From Stromatinia cepivora (Eukaryota > Ascomycota > Leotiomycetes > Helotiales > Sclerotiniaceae), in the NCBI GenBank assembly GCA_014898415.1, contig RCTD01000030.1, positions 1 through 64,000 of the forward strand: a stretch of 64,000 nt of DNA, read 5' to 3'. Below the pieces are notes generated by a model. It was given only the letters and a program-made list of their open reading frames with translations. It did no database searches and was not told the DNA's origin. Within the stretch, counting starts at the first letter, position 1; each line of letters begins with the position of its first letter. Below are positions 1 to 10,984 of the stretch, piece by piece. The position numbers were made by a program, and so were the translations under genes.

Positions 1-1300
1 ATGATTGGAACAAATGGTAAGATTCGAAATGATAATTATCATTTTCTTCTGGAATTTATTCAATCTTTCATTGATTGATTTGAAATCCTTACCAAATTTC
101 GTTAAATCCTTCATATTGAATTTTATCTTCCCATTTATACTTTCCTCTACTTTCTTTATATTTTCGATATAAATCTTAATTGATATTATCAGAGATTTGA
201 GATTTTGACTAATTTCTTCGAACCCCTTTATATTGAATTTGAACTTCTTTCCAGATTGTCCTTTCAATTTCTATATATTTTCGATGTATAATATAATGGA
301 TATAATAAAAGATTTTAGGTACTCTTTCTGACTTTCGTTATATAATATTGTTTAATTGAATTTTTCTATATAACTTTTTAAACTTGTGGTTATTGTGGAG
401 AGATCATTAATAATTTGTTTAGTTTTCTCAATTGATCAGAGATTTGCATTGTTCGTAATTATCAATTTCTCTGTAAAGCCTTCTTTTACAAGATCAAGCT
501 TTTTGGAGATATCTTTGAGAACTATATTATTGATAATAAAAGATTTATTGATATTGATTATCGATTTTTTATAGTTTTCAATATTTATGATTGTATTGGT
601 AACTTTTTCGATCGTTTGGTTTAATTAACCTTATAATCTTTTGAGGATATTTATAATAGAATTGATATCATTGATTCTTTTGTTTGTTTTTCTTTCCATT
701 ACATCTATTGAATTTATAATACTTTCAACTTTGTTAGAAGATGAGATCAATATCCGGGTATTTGATTTTAATCTGTCTTTGGTTACTCCGATGGTGATAA
801 TACTGTGAGCAAGAATATCGTATATTCTTTGCAAATTTTCATTCTATTCATTAAGTTTCATCATAAAAGAATTTAAATCAATTTATTATCTATCCACTTT
901 CTTTATCAAAGTATTGAATATATCTTTCTAACCAATAATTTGTCCTGCTAAAGTTTCGACGCTTTGGATTAACTGGGAAGAGTTTTGTTGATGAATCTTA
1001 AACTGTTAAAAGGATCTGTCCAAATTTTCTTGTAACTTTTTTTGGACCATAGTAATCTCATCGATCTTTTGTAATATTACAGAATCATTATTTCTATCCT
1101 TATTGAAAACTTCTTTGATTACTTTATATAACTTTCTATCCCTGCTGTCCAATAATTCTCCTATAACTTCTTGTAATGTTTTTTTAGGATCTTTTTACTT
1201 TTGTAGCCTTAATCGTTCTTTGATTAATCATTTGTTGTGCTTTTTTTATTTATCGCTTTTTTAATTATTCCATTTTATATTGATTTTGCAAGTTTTGAAA
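1..1300 (-). pseudogene. Gene A: decayed coiled-coil-like protein, C-terminus beyond window edge
   Basis: One minus-strand frame runs about 430 codons from near 1,300 to the left edge without a frameshift. It is broken by about 14 stops, mostly TAA/TAG (for example 844-846, 883-888, 928-930, 1006-1008, 1195-1197) with TGA at 1228-1230. Many CAA/CAG codons survive beside them, so the stops fit former Gln codons. The translation is rich in Lys, Gln, Asn, Ile and Leu with heptad-like spacing, which suggests long coiled coils. I recognise no family. A structural or filamentous protein is possible but is only inference. The start is unclear: no good ATG is left near 1,270-1,330. It lies downstream of genes C and B on the same strand, so the three may have been co-oriented genes of one cluster. 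Confidence 0.6.
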
Positions 1301-1445
1301 GAAAGATATAAAAGAATAAAACAATATTATATTGGGAGATCAGGGGGGATGGTACATCAAATCAAGATATCAATTTTGGCGTTAATGGTTTACTAAATGG
1401 AGCGCGGGGAAATTATGGGGAAGTGTTTTTTTCTTTCATTATTAA

Positions 1446-1501
1446 AAAAATCCAATTGTCCCTGAAGAATGGATATAATTGATATACAATTGGATTTATA
1501 A
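1446..1501. repeat. Palindromic intergenic element, copy 1
   Basis: The spacer between genes B and A carries an imperfect palindrome: AAATCCAATTGTCCCT, about 24 bases, then ATACAATTGGATTT. The same pair of ends occurs in reverse orientation at about 9,552-9,604 and in a looser form at about 2,818-2,873. All lie between genes of the 1-11.4 kb cluster, so it is probably a cluster-specific promoter, terminator or replication element. No function can be read directly. Confidence 0.55.
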
Positions 1502-1599
1502 AATTTATAAAAGAATTATTCTTATTCTATTTATTTCAAATCTTTCCGTTGTATTATAGAAAATAAAGAATAAAGAATAAAGGAAAAGAAAAGAAAAAA

Positions 1600-2156
1600 A
1601 AAAAACTTTATTGCTCAGCGTACAATCGTTGGCCTTTCTTCAATAATATTAGTTGTCTGTATGTGTTTATATAAGTTGGCCAACAATTGGATTGTCTTCT
1701 GTGGCAATAATACCTGGCAAAGCGTTTTTAGCCGGTAGCTTCGCTGGGTGTGTAACAATATAAATGACGGCTAGATCATTGAAATCGACAAAATCGTTAA
1801 ATCAACGAATAACATCAGTATTTTTAAAAATAACCCATTAGGCGTAGACAATGTGAATGTCTATAGGTCAGGATTCTGTTGGAGTTTTTGGTGGTGCAAT
1901 GTTAAGAGTGGTATACATCAACTCAAAACCCCAAATAATTTTATTTCTTAGTATTTGTTAGGTACCGGATTGGAGGATTGGGTGATTGACGGGAAAGTTT
2001 CCGGGAATAACAGAATCAAAGATTATACCCAAGTCCAAACAACCATGTATATTTTAATATATTCAAATAAGATTGGCTTTATCCGAATACCAATTTCCTT
2101 AGATCTCAAGGTGTATTTCCGGGTTTTGTTTTTCTTTTACAAAAAGACCCGCCCAT
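1600..2156 (-). pseudogene. Gene B: decayed protein with an MGGS-type N-terminus
   Basis: The frame starts at ATG 2154-2156 (MGGSFCKRKQ) and runs about 185 codons to near 1,600. It holds about nine stops, all explicable as former Gln (TAA) or Trp (TGA) codons, and no frameshift. The residues between stops look protein-like, with Pro, Gly and Trp well represented. The N-terminus has Gly2, Ser4 and Cys6, the layout of an N-myristoylation plus palmitoylation signal, so membrane association is a reasonable inference. The natural stop is not clear; the frame runs into a long T tract after about 1,605, with an AATAAA next to it. I do not recognise the family. It lies between genes C and A on the same strand. 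Confidence 0.6.
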
Positions 2157-2220
2157 TAATCAAAAAGTATAATTGATTTATAAATAATTAGATTTTGTAA
2201 TTAAAAAAAACCAAAAGTTC

Positions 2221-2643
2221 TTACACTACCACAGCTCTACTCTTTACATTCAAGATTTCCTTTAATATCTCTGGTTTCACCTTCTTGAAGGTTTCATTCC
2301 ACAATTCAGTGTTTCCTAAATCTGCTCTATCTGGTTCGGTTATTAAATGCACAATTGATTTTTGTTAAATGTCATAATAGTAAATAATATAAACTACTAC
2401 AAGCTTCTTTTTAAACAATTTTTCTTTTTGGTTACCTGCTGGGTTCCCTCTACCACCGATAACGGCAGTATTAGCATACAGCATAATCTTATTAAACTCT
2501 TTTCCATTGATAAAAAGGTACAAGCTTGCAGAAAGTATATATTTGTTGTTATAGCTTTAATTTGTTCCAAAGTATGGCTTTTATCATCAATTGATTAATT
2601 TGTATTCTTTAATATCAATCTTTAATAAATATAATTCTTCCAT
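2221..2643 (-). pseudogene. Gene C: decayed ~140-aa protein, unknown family
   Basis: ATG at 2641-2643 and TAA at 2221-2223 are in one frame of 141 codons. About six internal stops interrupt it, including a TGA-TGA-TAA run near 2,586-2,594 and TAA codons where Gln would fit. The carboxyl end reads as a clean globular protein (ELWNETFKKVKPEILKEI) and the centre holds a Gly-rich segment (AVIGGRGNPAG). No family recognised. With gene D1 it forms a divergent pair separated by about 270 bases, so a bidirectional promoter between them is plausible. Confidence 0.6.
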
Positions 2644-2916
2644 ATAATAAAATTTGTATTAGTGGTTAGGTTTATCAGTATAGGGATTCAAGGCGGGACT
2701 ATCATATAACTACAGTATACCTGTATAGCTTTGATACTCTATATTTGACTTGTTTAATGGATAGCTTTTGCGTTTTTATATTAGACAAATAAATGCTTCT
2801 ATCACAAAATGTTGGTAAAATCCAAATGTGATTGGATATCGATTGGAACTTGATTACAACTGGATTATTTATTGATTCTATTGTAGTGATGTAAATATAT
2901 ATATATAAAATTGTAA
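2644..2916. other. Divergent spacer between genes C and D1
   Basis: This is non-coding sequence between two diverging genes. At about 2,818-2,873 it contains a degenerate form of the ATCCAA...TTGGAT palindromic element that also marks the B/A and F/G spacers. It probably carried promoters for both neighbours; no specific promoter motif can be named. Confidence 0.4.
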
Positions 2917-4228
2917 ATGAATATGTGTACCCAAAATAAACAAAGGCAATCTACACATATCCAGGTTAATCATTTGAGTATTGTTTGGTTACCTACCCGA
3001 ACAAAATCTATATCTTAGGTATAAATAGTCGATGCTTGGAAATAAGGATATACTAGATATTTCATCAAGCAATGGTTACAGGTACTACAAGATGAAAAAA
3101 AGCCCTATGAATTTATTATGGTATTATTATTAAATCTCGAAAAAATAAAGTGGTTAGATTATCCAAGAATAACGGAAAACGAAAGTCTACTCGTACATAT
3201 TATATATTTTTTTTAAGAAAGTCTGCTGATGAAGATAAAGGTATAATGAAAATCAAAGGAAAGATTTCGAAAAGCTTTACACAATTGATAATATCCTTTG
3301 CAAATGTTTACACAATCGATACTCCGTCCATAAACTTAGATATCTTAGAAAGTTGCAAAGCAATTGTACGTACGATATTAATAAAGCCAGGATTTGCCAT
3401 TAAATTTCGAGAGATATTTGATGTTAAATACTGTACATCGGCTTCAATTATATTGTATATTAGGAGAATAGAATGTTTATATGGTTTAAGTATAGAAAAT
3501 GGAATACTGCAATTGTACTGGGAAGGTTCAGAAGGCGTTGAACTCTTTAGAATAGAATCTGATAACGAAAGCTCGCTGATGTAATAGATTGCTTAAATAT
3601 TATTTCTTATTTACAGGAAGATGGATATAAGTAAGCTTTGTGTATTCTCAAGAAGCTTTTTGCAATGTAGTATGCAAGAGGGCAATACTGACAGCGGTTA
3701 CTTTTTCGAAGATACTATGGTCAGGTATGAAAGAGATATACTTTATACAACTGTATTGGCGATTTTCTATTGAACTACAGTTATAATTGTAGATATGGAT
3801 ATCAATTACGAAATACTCGATAGGGGTATAAGGTGCGAATATTGGAGAAAGTTAATTGATATTAACAGTATGAACCTTTCTCTAGGAAAGACTTTTCTAA
3901 TAAAATCTAATAATATATATATTAGTGTTGGTGAACTGAAGGATGGGATGTCTCTGGACAAAATCAGCGTTTCCGAAGAATGGATTAGATAGCTGTCCGC
4001 GATTATTTTTGTAACTGCAGATAATATTTTGTTATACTACTATACGAATCCGGAGTACTTCGATTATGTTAAATTTCTTTATCAAAGGAATTATAATGAA
4101 TTGAATTTGAGTTATTTGGAGGTTCCATTCAGTGGAGCTATATTTATTAATTATATAAAGGATTGTAAAGAAGAAAGGGGTTGGAATAGAGATACAATTA
4201 TAACTGTTATCGATCGATTTATATAAAG
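2917..4228 (+). pseudogene. Gene D1: decayed ~435-aa protein, unknown family
   Basis: Coding runs in one frame from ATG 2917 (MNMCTQNK) to about 3,215. At an eight-base T tract near 3,211-3,218 it shifts frame and then continues to about 4,228. Both parts are protein-like, with segments such as KKPYEFIMVLLLNLEKIKWL before the shift and FREIFDVKYC after it. Internal stops (3582-3587, 3990-3992 and others) again fit Gln or Trp. The homopolymer suggests a single indel, or an assembly error, rather than two genes. The protein is mixed alpha/beta with no membrane segment or catalytic motif I recognise. It starts the plus-strand half of the cluster, divergent from gene C, and is followed by D2 on the same strand. 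Confidence 0.6.
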
Positions 4229-4557
4229 AATTATAAATATTTTCTAGGTGGTTTGTTGATGTAAGTGTATCTTGAAGCATCTGATCTACTTATAGAAAAA
4301 ATTTATTTTTGTGTTGGTGCTTTTATATATAACAATCAAGAAATTCAATAGAGGTCTATATTTGTTTGAATTTAAGGTATAATTGGATTATTCTAAACTT
4401 CAACAAAGGGTATCCACTTCGAAGAGTTTTGATCCTGTGATCAAATAAATACTTCGATATTGAAAATCATATCCATATGGTATTCAAATCAATCATAAAG
4501 ATTATAAGTAGGCAATAAATTAGTTTAACTTATAACTACCAACTTCCCGCTGTATAT
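4229..4557 (+). other. Spacer between genes D1 and D2
   Basis: No convincing frame. It contains a half copy of the cluster motif (ATAATTGGATTATT near 4,380). It could hold the decayed promoter of D2 or the lost start of its coding region. Confidence 0.35.
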
Positions 4558-5801
4558 TTGAAACCTCAGGTAGCATATTTCATAATTTCATTATTGTTAT
4601 GCTTTAATATAGATAGCGTTTGGTATTGTTCTGATTTCCCTGCACTTGCTAACGCCCAATTATTTTCCCATCGCCAATTTTCTTATCTTTTCAATGTTAA
4701 CTTTTATACCTTCTTATTACAACTTGTTTTTCTTTTATTGTAAGTTTCTACGCGGTTTTTTTTTTTTTAAATTTATTGTATTGATAACAATTTATGTGTA
4801 TTCTCAATCAAACCTATATCAATTTTACTATAAATGCAATAGATATCCTAAAAAAACTGTTTGTAGTATTTCAAGCAATTGTTGTTACTATACTGGAAAA
4901 GCTGTTGAATACAATTCAAACCGTTGCAGAAATCATAAATACAAATACCAAGCCAAACCACACTCCGATATCTTTGTTCGTTGCACTATCGAAACCAATA
5001 CTCAAATCCTTTGTGTTTAGAATAATGGAGGGAGGAAATACTTTAATTTGGGATGGTGCAAATAATGGTTATACAATCGGAGTTTTTGTAGCAATCACGG
5101 GTTAGAAGAAGTGGGGAAGAAAGCTTGCAAAGAATATTAGAATTATGAGATATAAAGGGATTGATCGATTAAAGATTGCAATTGCGAAAGGATTCCTGAA
5201 AGTATTCTACTTCGTAGATGGGGAAGTGGGGGTTGAAGAGGGATCGGAAGTTAGGCAGTTTATTAATTAAGCCATCGGCGATATCCAAGTTTTAAAGATT
5301 AATCGAAAACTACTGAAGAATATGGTTAACAAAATTCGTAACCGATTATATATTGGATGTAAGGAATTTTTGGAGTAATGGGGTAAGGATTTGAATCAGC
5401 AGATGATATTGAAGGATATTAATAAGGATGTTATATTGTGTATGCTAAATGGAGCATTTAGGAATGTTATTGATTTGGGTGAATCGTAATCGTGGAATCA
5501 AAACATTTGTTTTTGGTATATCAAAGTATTCAAACAATATAAGGATGTTGAGCGGAAATTGAAAAGAAGAAGTATAGATGAGGTATTAAAACAGAAAATC
5601 GTTGATACATTCTGTATTAAGCCAAATGTTTATGCTAACATTAAGCTTTGCGTTATTAATATTCTTATTCATATATTATTTGCTGGTTATAAAAGAGAAA
5701 CTTTTAAAATAAAGGTGAGGTTGAAAGCCATAAAGATTTTGAAAAAGAAGTTGATAGGTATGAAGAAGAATATAAAAATCGAAATAGAAGTATTTATATG
5801 A
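4558..5801 (+). pseudogene. Gene D2: decayed ~410-aa protein with hydrophobic N-terminus
   Basis: From 4,794 to 5,801 one frame is open apart from four TAG/TAA codons (5103-5105 and three further down), ending in a natural TGA after a Lys-rich tail. Upstream, 4,558-4,743 is open in another frame and reads like a signal peptide or membrane segment (VAYFIISLLLCF) followed by a second hydrophobic stretch. A 12-base T tract near 4,756-4,768 separates the two and is the likely indel site. The central part includes LIWDGANNGYTIGVFV and a Lys/Ile-rich alpha-helical carboxyl half. A membrane-anchored protein is possible; the family is unknown. It lies downstream of D1 on the same strand and converges with gene E. 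Confidence 0.55.
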
Positions 5802-6121
5802 TATCTTTTTATTATTTATTATTAATATTATCGAACTATTAATATTTTTATTTTTATTTTCATTTTTGTTTTGTTTTCATTTTTTTATTTGTATTTTTTT
5901 CTTTATTTATATTTAAGTTTGCATAGAATCTTTAATATCAATTATCAAATTATTATAAAAGAAGGGTAACGTTTAGTAAGATATTTGGAAAATACCCATC
6001 AATCAAGTTTGTTGAAGGAGATAATGGATATAGAGGGGATATTGTGATGGAGAGGAAGCAGTTTTTTTTTTGTGATTTAACCTTGAATTAGTATAATTGA
6101 AATATTTTAATTGTTCTAATG
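5802..6121. other. Convergent spacer between genes D2 and E
   Basis: Mostly poly-T-rich and AT-rich sequence with one less AT-rich stretch (5,960-6,060) and a half copy of the cluster motif (CATAATTGGATTTTT at 6,140, just inside the gene E boundary). No gene seen. Confidence 0.35.
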
Positions 6122-7190
6122 ATTGAAGTGAAATATAATCATAATTGGATTTTTCTTATATCTATTAATTAAAGATCCTGCCCCAATTCTACCATTTCCT
6201 ACACTTTTCCCTAAGCCCATTGATCATTTCCATTTATCAAAAATACTTAATTAATCCTTGAAGATTTGGAAAGCTTTGTTAATAATAAAATCCCTATTGA
6301 AAAGATTATGGTTTGATGATTTATGTTTTTAGATAAAAGTATAAATCTCAAGTACATATTGAGCAACAAAAGATTGTATTTTAATATTATTATCGAATAT
6401 TCTCTGGAATTTGTAGGTTGGCATTTTATGGGCTTTTTTATTATATTTGATTGTATTTTCAGTCAAAATCTTTTTCGTATAATTGGGGGCCGCGATTTTC
6501 GTAAGGAAGTTTCTAAGATCCCGAAATACTTTCGAAGAGTAGTAAGTGATATTGAAGATGGTTATGATATGACCGGATTTGAGTTGGTTATGATTATTAA
6601 TAAATGTTAATGTTTTGACGATCTTTGTTATAGTAACCATTGCAATATCTTTGGAATAAATTTTGAGTTTTGTATTCAAATGTGTTATATAGATCATGAT
6701 CTTCAATTTTGTGGTTAATATTTGTTGTGGATTTATATTTCTTATTTCGTCAATATTAAGATATATCAACAGTTTGTCCTTGTATTCTGTATACCGATCT
6801 AGGTCTTTGAGATACAAGATATCAATAAAGGTTTTGATCATAATTGGCCATTCTTGGGTCAGAATGATTTCTTTCATGATTATACCTGAACCTTTTGCTT
6901 TTGTGATTGCTGTTTTAACAGATTGAATATACTTTATAGTTAGTTTTTTGTGGATGGTTACCTCAATAGGATCTACCTTGATGATAATTTTCGGACCAGA
7001 GATCAATCTATATATTGTTAGTCCGTTATCCTTATATAAAGTGAGTTTGATGGCTATTTTGCGTATCTTTTATAAAAAAGAGTTTTCAACAATGGTTGCA
7101 TAATTAGTTTCGATATTGTTATTGTTCGATTTGGGATTATGGTATGTATAATTGAGTTATTTCTTATACAGATAGATGGTTCGCTTTAAA
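6122..7190 (-). pseudogene. Gene E: decayed ~350-aa protein, unknown family
   Basis: The central 6,329-7,006 stretch is open for 225 codons. The same frame continues on both sides across isolated TAA/TGA codons to about 7,190 (amino end) and 6,122 (carboxyl end, with a Gly-rich GKSVGNGRIGAGS segment). The protein is Ile/Lys/Thr-rich and probably beta/alpha, with no motif I can name. A plus-strand open frame at 6,323-6,610 overlaps it and is treated as a shadow because the minus frame is longer and extends past single stops. It is co-oriented with gene F upstream and converges with D2. The exact start is uncertain. Confidence 0.55.
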
Positions 7191-7537
7191 TTGTAAATGT
7201 AATAATATAATTATAATAATCTCAAGAATTTTTAAATTATTTGGTAGATATATATTCATTCCTATTGTATCATTTTTAGCGAAGTAGGAAATTCAATTGT
7301 TCTTTGAGATTGTGGTTAATAAAACTATAATTGGAATGTTTCAATCAATCAATACCTTTAAGTATTATGTTAAACTTTAATGAAATAATTTTTTCTTTTG
7401 TTTAGAATTTTATATTGTTATCAAAGGTAAAGCTTTATCTATTGTATATAATGTATATGATAGTTCTAATTGCTGGTTGATACAATTCGTATATCAGTAT
7501 ACCCATTTTCAAAAACTAATCACTAAATTCAATCATT
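7191..7537. other. Spacer between genes F and E
   Basis: Non-coding AT-rich sequence of about 350 bases. It holds a half copy of the cluster motif (CTATAATTGGAATGTTT near 7,324), in the position expected for an upstream element of gene E. No gene seen. Confidence 0.35.
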
Positions 7538-9523
7538 TTAATCAGCACTATATAAATCTGTATCCTCTTTATATTTTTGTTTAATATATATATCAATCGG
7601 ATTTTTATTTTCCTCAATTGTTTTCTCGATTACTTTATCATAATGTTTTTTAAAGTAATCCTTTTGATCTTCTGGAACAACAAACCATGGTAGTTTCTTT
7701 TCATTTTTCGCTTTCATCAGCAATTACATCCGATTATCGATTCTAAACTTAAATCTACGCGAAGAAAACCAGATCTTTCTTTTATATTTGACCCAGATTA
7801 GCTCGATATTGTTATGCCGAATTATTGCCTGATAAGTATAACTTTCTTTAATGGTGATATAAATGGATGCCTTATTTCCATTTCTTGATTGAACATTGAT
7901 ATAGGTTTGGATAATCGGAAATTCCAAAAATTTTATGAAATTTAGGAAATTTCGTCCTTTCAATGTATTAGCAAAGGTTTTCCATTTTCTTGATTCTATT
8001 AAAGATTCCAGGCTTACTTCAATTCTGATATCTACTCTGCCAGCCACCGAAATTACCCAGGCAAATACCAATTTCTCGAGTAAGGTCCAGCTGATAACTA
8101 GCTCTTTTTGAGTTACATTTTGTTTCATGATATTTTTAATGATTTTGTAAAGATTGGCATTATATTCAGTAGAGCGCTGGATTATACAAGCGATCATTAT
8201 ACAAAAGCATACACGGGAAAGGTCAGGTGGGATTCCAATGGTGATAACAGATTTAATATAGTTGAGTAAAATTGGGATTGTAATCTTTCTTTCTTCGAAA
8301 AATGCAGAAAATATCTGGTTGAACTTGGTCATCAGTTATAATAGATAGTAGAACAATAGTGTCTTTGCTTCTCCGGCCCTACGAAAATCGATTTTTATAT
8401 CCTTATATAAGTATTTCAAATAGGTTATAGAGATGTATCGGATTAGGCGAAATGGTGTATCATCAAAATCATCAGTCAAAATCATTATTCTAATAGTCTT
8501 AAAGTAGGGGATGCCAGATTGTATCTCGGGTTCTATTGGTATTTGGGAGGTGATTTGTACCAAAAAGTCTTTATTTTTTATATCAAAAGTTTGGCTTTTG
8601 ATGTAATTTATCCTTAATGAGTTCAGTTTTTTTATGATTGTTTCGATTTGTTTTTCGAGTAGAATTATTTTATTTTTATAGTTCTGTAGTTCAATTTGAA
8701 ATCTTTCAAAGGTTGAGGTGACAGGCTCGATTTGTGTATTTGAGCCTGGGTTAATTATCGGCCATCTTATTGTTATACCTTTAGTTGGTACTTCTGCTTA
8801 GGATTCCCCTTGTAATAGGGTTAAGATCGTCGAAGTTGAGATTTGATTTAGTTGAATAGAATCATTACATCTGATCGTACACAATTTTCGTAAATCTTGG
8901 CCAACTTTTCGTAATAACTGGATTACATTATTTAAATTCCAGATTTCTGGTGTATCATTAGGATTTGCGAATTCCTTATAGTTTATTTTTAGGATTCTAT
9001 GCAAAAGGATATCCGAGGTTGATGGAGTTTCAAAAAGGGGGTTTTCCTGTGTGGTGATCTTAGCGAATAGTTGTTTAATTTTCTTAATATTATGTATTTT
9101 AATTATGTTTGTGAAGATTTTGGTGATTTTGTGATCTATAAAGGTTGATATGGCATTGTTCTGGGTATTGAGGTCAGAAATTGTGGTAAAATCAATTTTA
9201 TCCTTAAACTTATCGATCTTTATTATAACCTTGAAACCTTAATAATGGAAAACATTCTTTTGCTTTCTCAATTCTACCTTTTCCTTGTTGAAATCATTTT
9301 GTGCTTTTATACATTTCCTTCAAAATTGCTTCTGTTGTTAAGATAGTTTAGCGTTTTTCTTTCCTCTCTCATTTCGTCGAGCTTTGTTATTATTGTAGGG
9401 ATCCCTTTATGAAATTTGGATATTCATTGATATTTTTCTATTCCTTTGAGTTTATCTATAAGCGCAGAAATCTGATCAGTTTTTTGTTATGGTAGAATTG
9501 AGGAAGGTAGCATTTTTATGGCT
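7538..9523 (-). pseudogene. Gene F: decayed ~660-aa protein, the longest of the cluster
   Basis: A single minus-strand frame extends from about 9,523 to the TAA at 7,538-7,540. Stops at 7724-7726, 8336-8338, 8798-8800, 9239-9241, 9320-9322, 9338-9340 and 9407-9409 are the only breaks; most are TAA with about 20 intact Gln codons around them, and there is no frameshift. The amino third is Lys/Gln/Asn-rich and coiled-coil-like. A second short coiled coil follows (about residues 260-300). The carboxyl half is globular, with motifs such as DLSRVCFCIMIAC and LPWFVVPEDQKDYFKKHYDK. A nucleic-acid- or self-associating structural protein would fit the layout but is inference only; no family recognised. 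The start is not resolved. Divergent from gene G. Confidence 0.6.
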
Positions 9524-9853
9524 TTATTAATAGATGGTCAAATTTTTGTTAAAGATGAAATCCAATTGTATTCCAATTTATCTTTAATCAGAGGGACAAT
9601 TGGATATCTCAAAAGGTAAGAGATACAGACGAGATATTTCAATATAAAGCGATAACACTATTTTAGCGATGACGATTATGCTAACGATAACAACTATTCT
9701 AATAACTGTAATCCTTATAACAAATCTCAAATTTTAGAATTCCCATTATATGTTGAGTATTATTTCCTTAATTTTGATTTGTATAAAGTTAAGTAATTCT
9801 TTCTCTTATATTTCTATTCCCATCCGGAATTATATTTTAAAAGTTCAAGTATA
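9524..9853. promoter_or_regulatory. Divergent F/G spacer with palindromic element, copy 2
   Basis: The spacer between diverging genes F and G contains at about 9,552-9,604 the palindromic element AATCCAATTGTATTCC...GGGACAATTGGATAT. It is the inverted counterpart of the copy at 1,446-1,501. Position and conservation suggest a bidirectional regulatory or replication element of the cluster; function is inferred. Confidence 0.4.
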
Positions 9854-10696
9854 ATGGTACAGTTATTGGGATTGGGATTGTATAAAAAAATTACATTCCC
9901 TGAAAGACCAAAACTTGCTATAGGCCCCGATTATGAATATTTCAAAAAACTCGGTTTTTCCAAAAATACTGTCAAAATGGCTTTTATTTGCAATATCTTC
10001 ATTTTTTTTTTAGCGGAGACGATTTGGTTTATAGACTGCAAAGCAATCGATAATACATTTAGATCAGAACCTTTCCGCTTTAAGTCGATTATTATTCCCT
10101 GTATTATTAGTTTATTGCTTCAATTTGACTGAGTATTTCTTAAAGTCATTATTCAATAAAGAATACATTATACCTTTGACCCAATCAAATCTGTGGAGTT
10201 TAAAATGCTAGGAAATTTTAAGGCCAATTCATTAGATTTTGGAGATGTTCAAGAATGTTCTATAATCTATATTCTAGTTCATTGTAATAGTAAGGGATTG
10301 ATTTCAAGTAAAAATCAATATTTGGATTTATTAAACGCTATGGAAAAATATGTTGAAATCCGGGACGATGATGATCAATGATGGGTTAAATTTGATGAAG
10401 TTGTAAATAAGATAGATTATACAAGTCTTTATAATGATAAAGATAAAAATCAAGTAAGAGATTGGTTTATATCTACCTGTAGAAAAACTTTGAAGAATTG
10501 GACGACAAAAAATGAAAAAAAGCTTAAACATTCAAGGAGGTATATTATAAACGAATCTCAAGTTGAACAAATCAATATATGAATATAAGCAATGGATAAA
10601 TGGCTTAATCAAATACCCAAATCTAAGGCAAATGAATCATTAGAATTCTTGGTAATATATATTAACTGGTTACATCGGGAATTTAAAAAAAAGTAG
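9854..10696 (+). pseudogene. Gene G: decayed ~280-aa protein, unknown family
   Basis: ATG at 9854 (MVQLLGLGLYKK) and TAG at 10,694-10,696 lie in one frame of 281 codons. Internal stops are few: TGA at 10,130-10,132, TAA near 10,160, TGA at 10,379-10,381, and TGA/TAA near 10,580. They fit Trp or Gln. The amino part includes a hydrophobic stretch near residues 45-60. The carboxyl part is charged and helical (KNQVRDWFISTCRKTLKNW) and is followed by a Lys-rich end. I recognise no domain. It is the first gene on the right-hand plus-strand arm of the cluster, divergent from F and followed by H. Confidence 0.6.
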
Positions 10697-10984
10697 GATT
10701 ATAAATAATATTCAGATTTATAATAATCTATAAAATAATTAATATTATTCCTAACAACTTTTCATTATACAAAACAATATATAATCTATTCCCGATTTGA
10801 ATATTTTCAATTTATAATATTAATATTTGTTTACAACCTTTTTGAAACTATAATATATATAATATTTCCAAACGAAAAGTTTTTTATATATTATATTACA
10901 TTTTTAAATATCTTTATATCCGAAAATACTATTTATAAAAAGCATCTTTGTTTGTTGTTAATATAATTGTATATCAAATAGGGA

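Noticed and set aside
6323..6610. 95-codon plus-strand open frame opposite gene E
   Set aside because: The minus-strand frame is longer (225 open codons) and continues beyond single stops on both sides; the plus frame does not.
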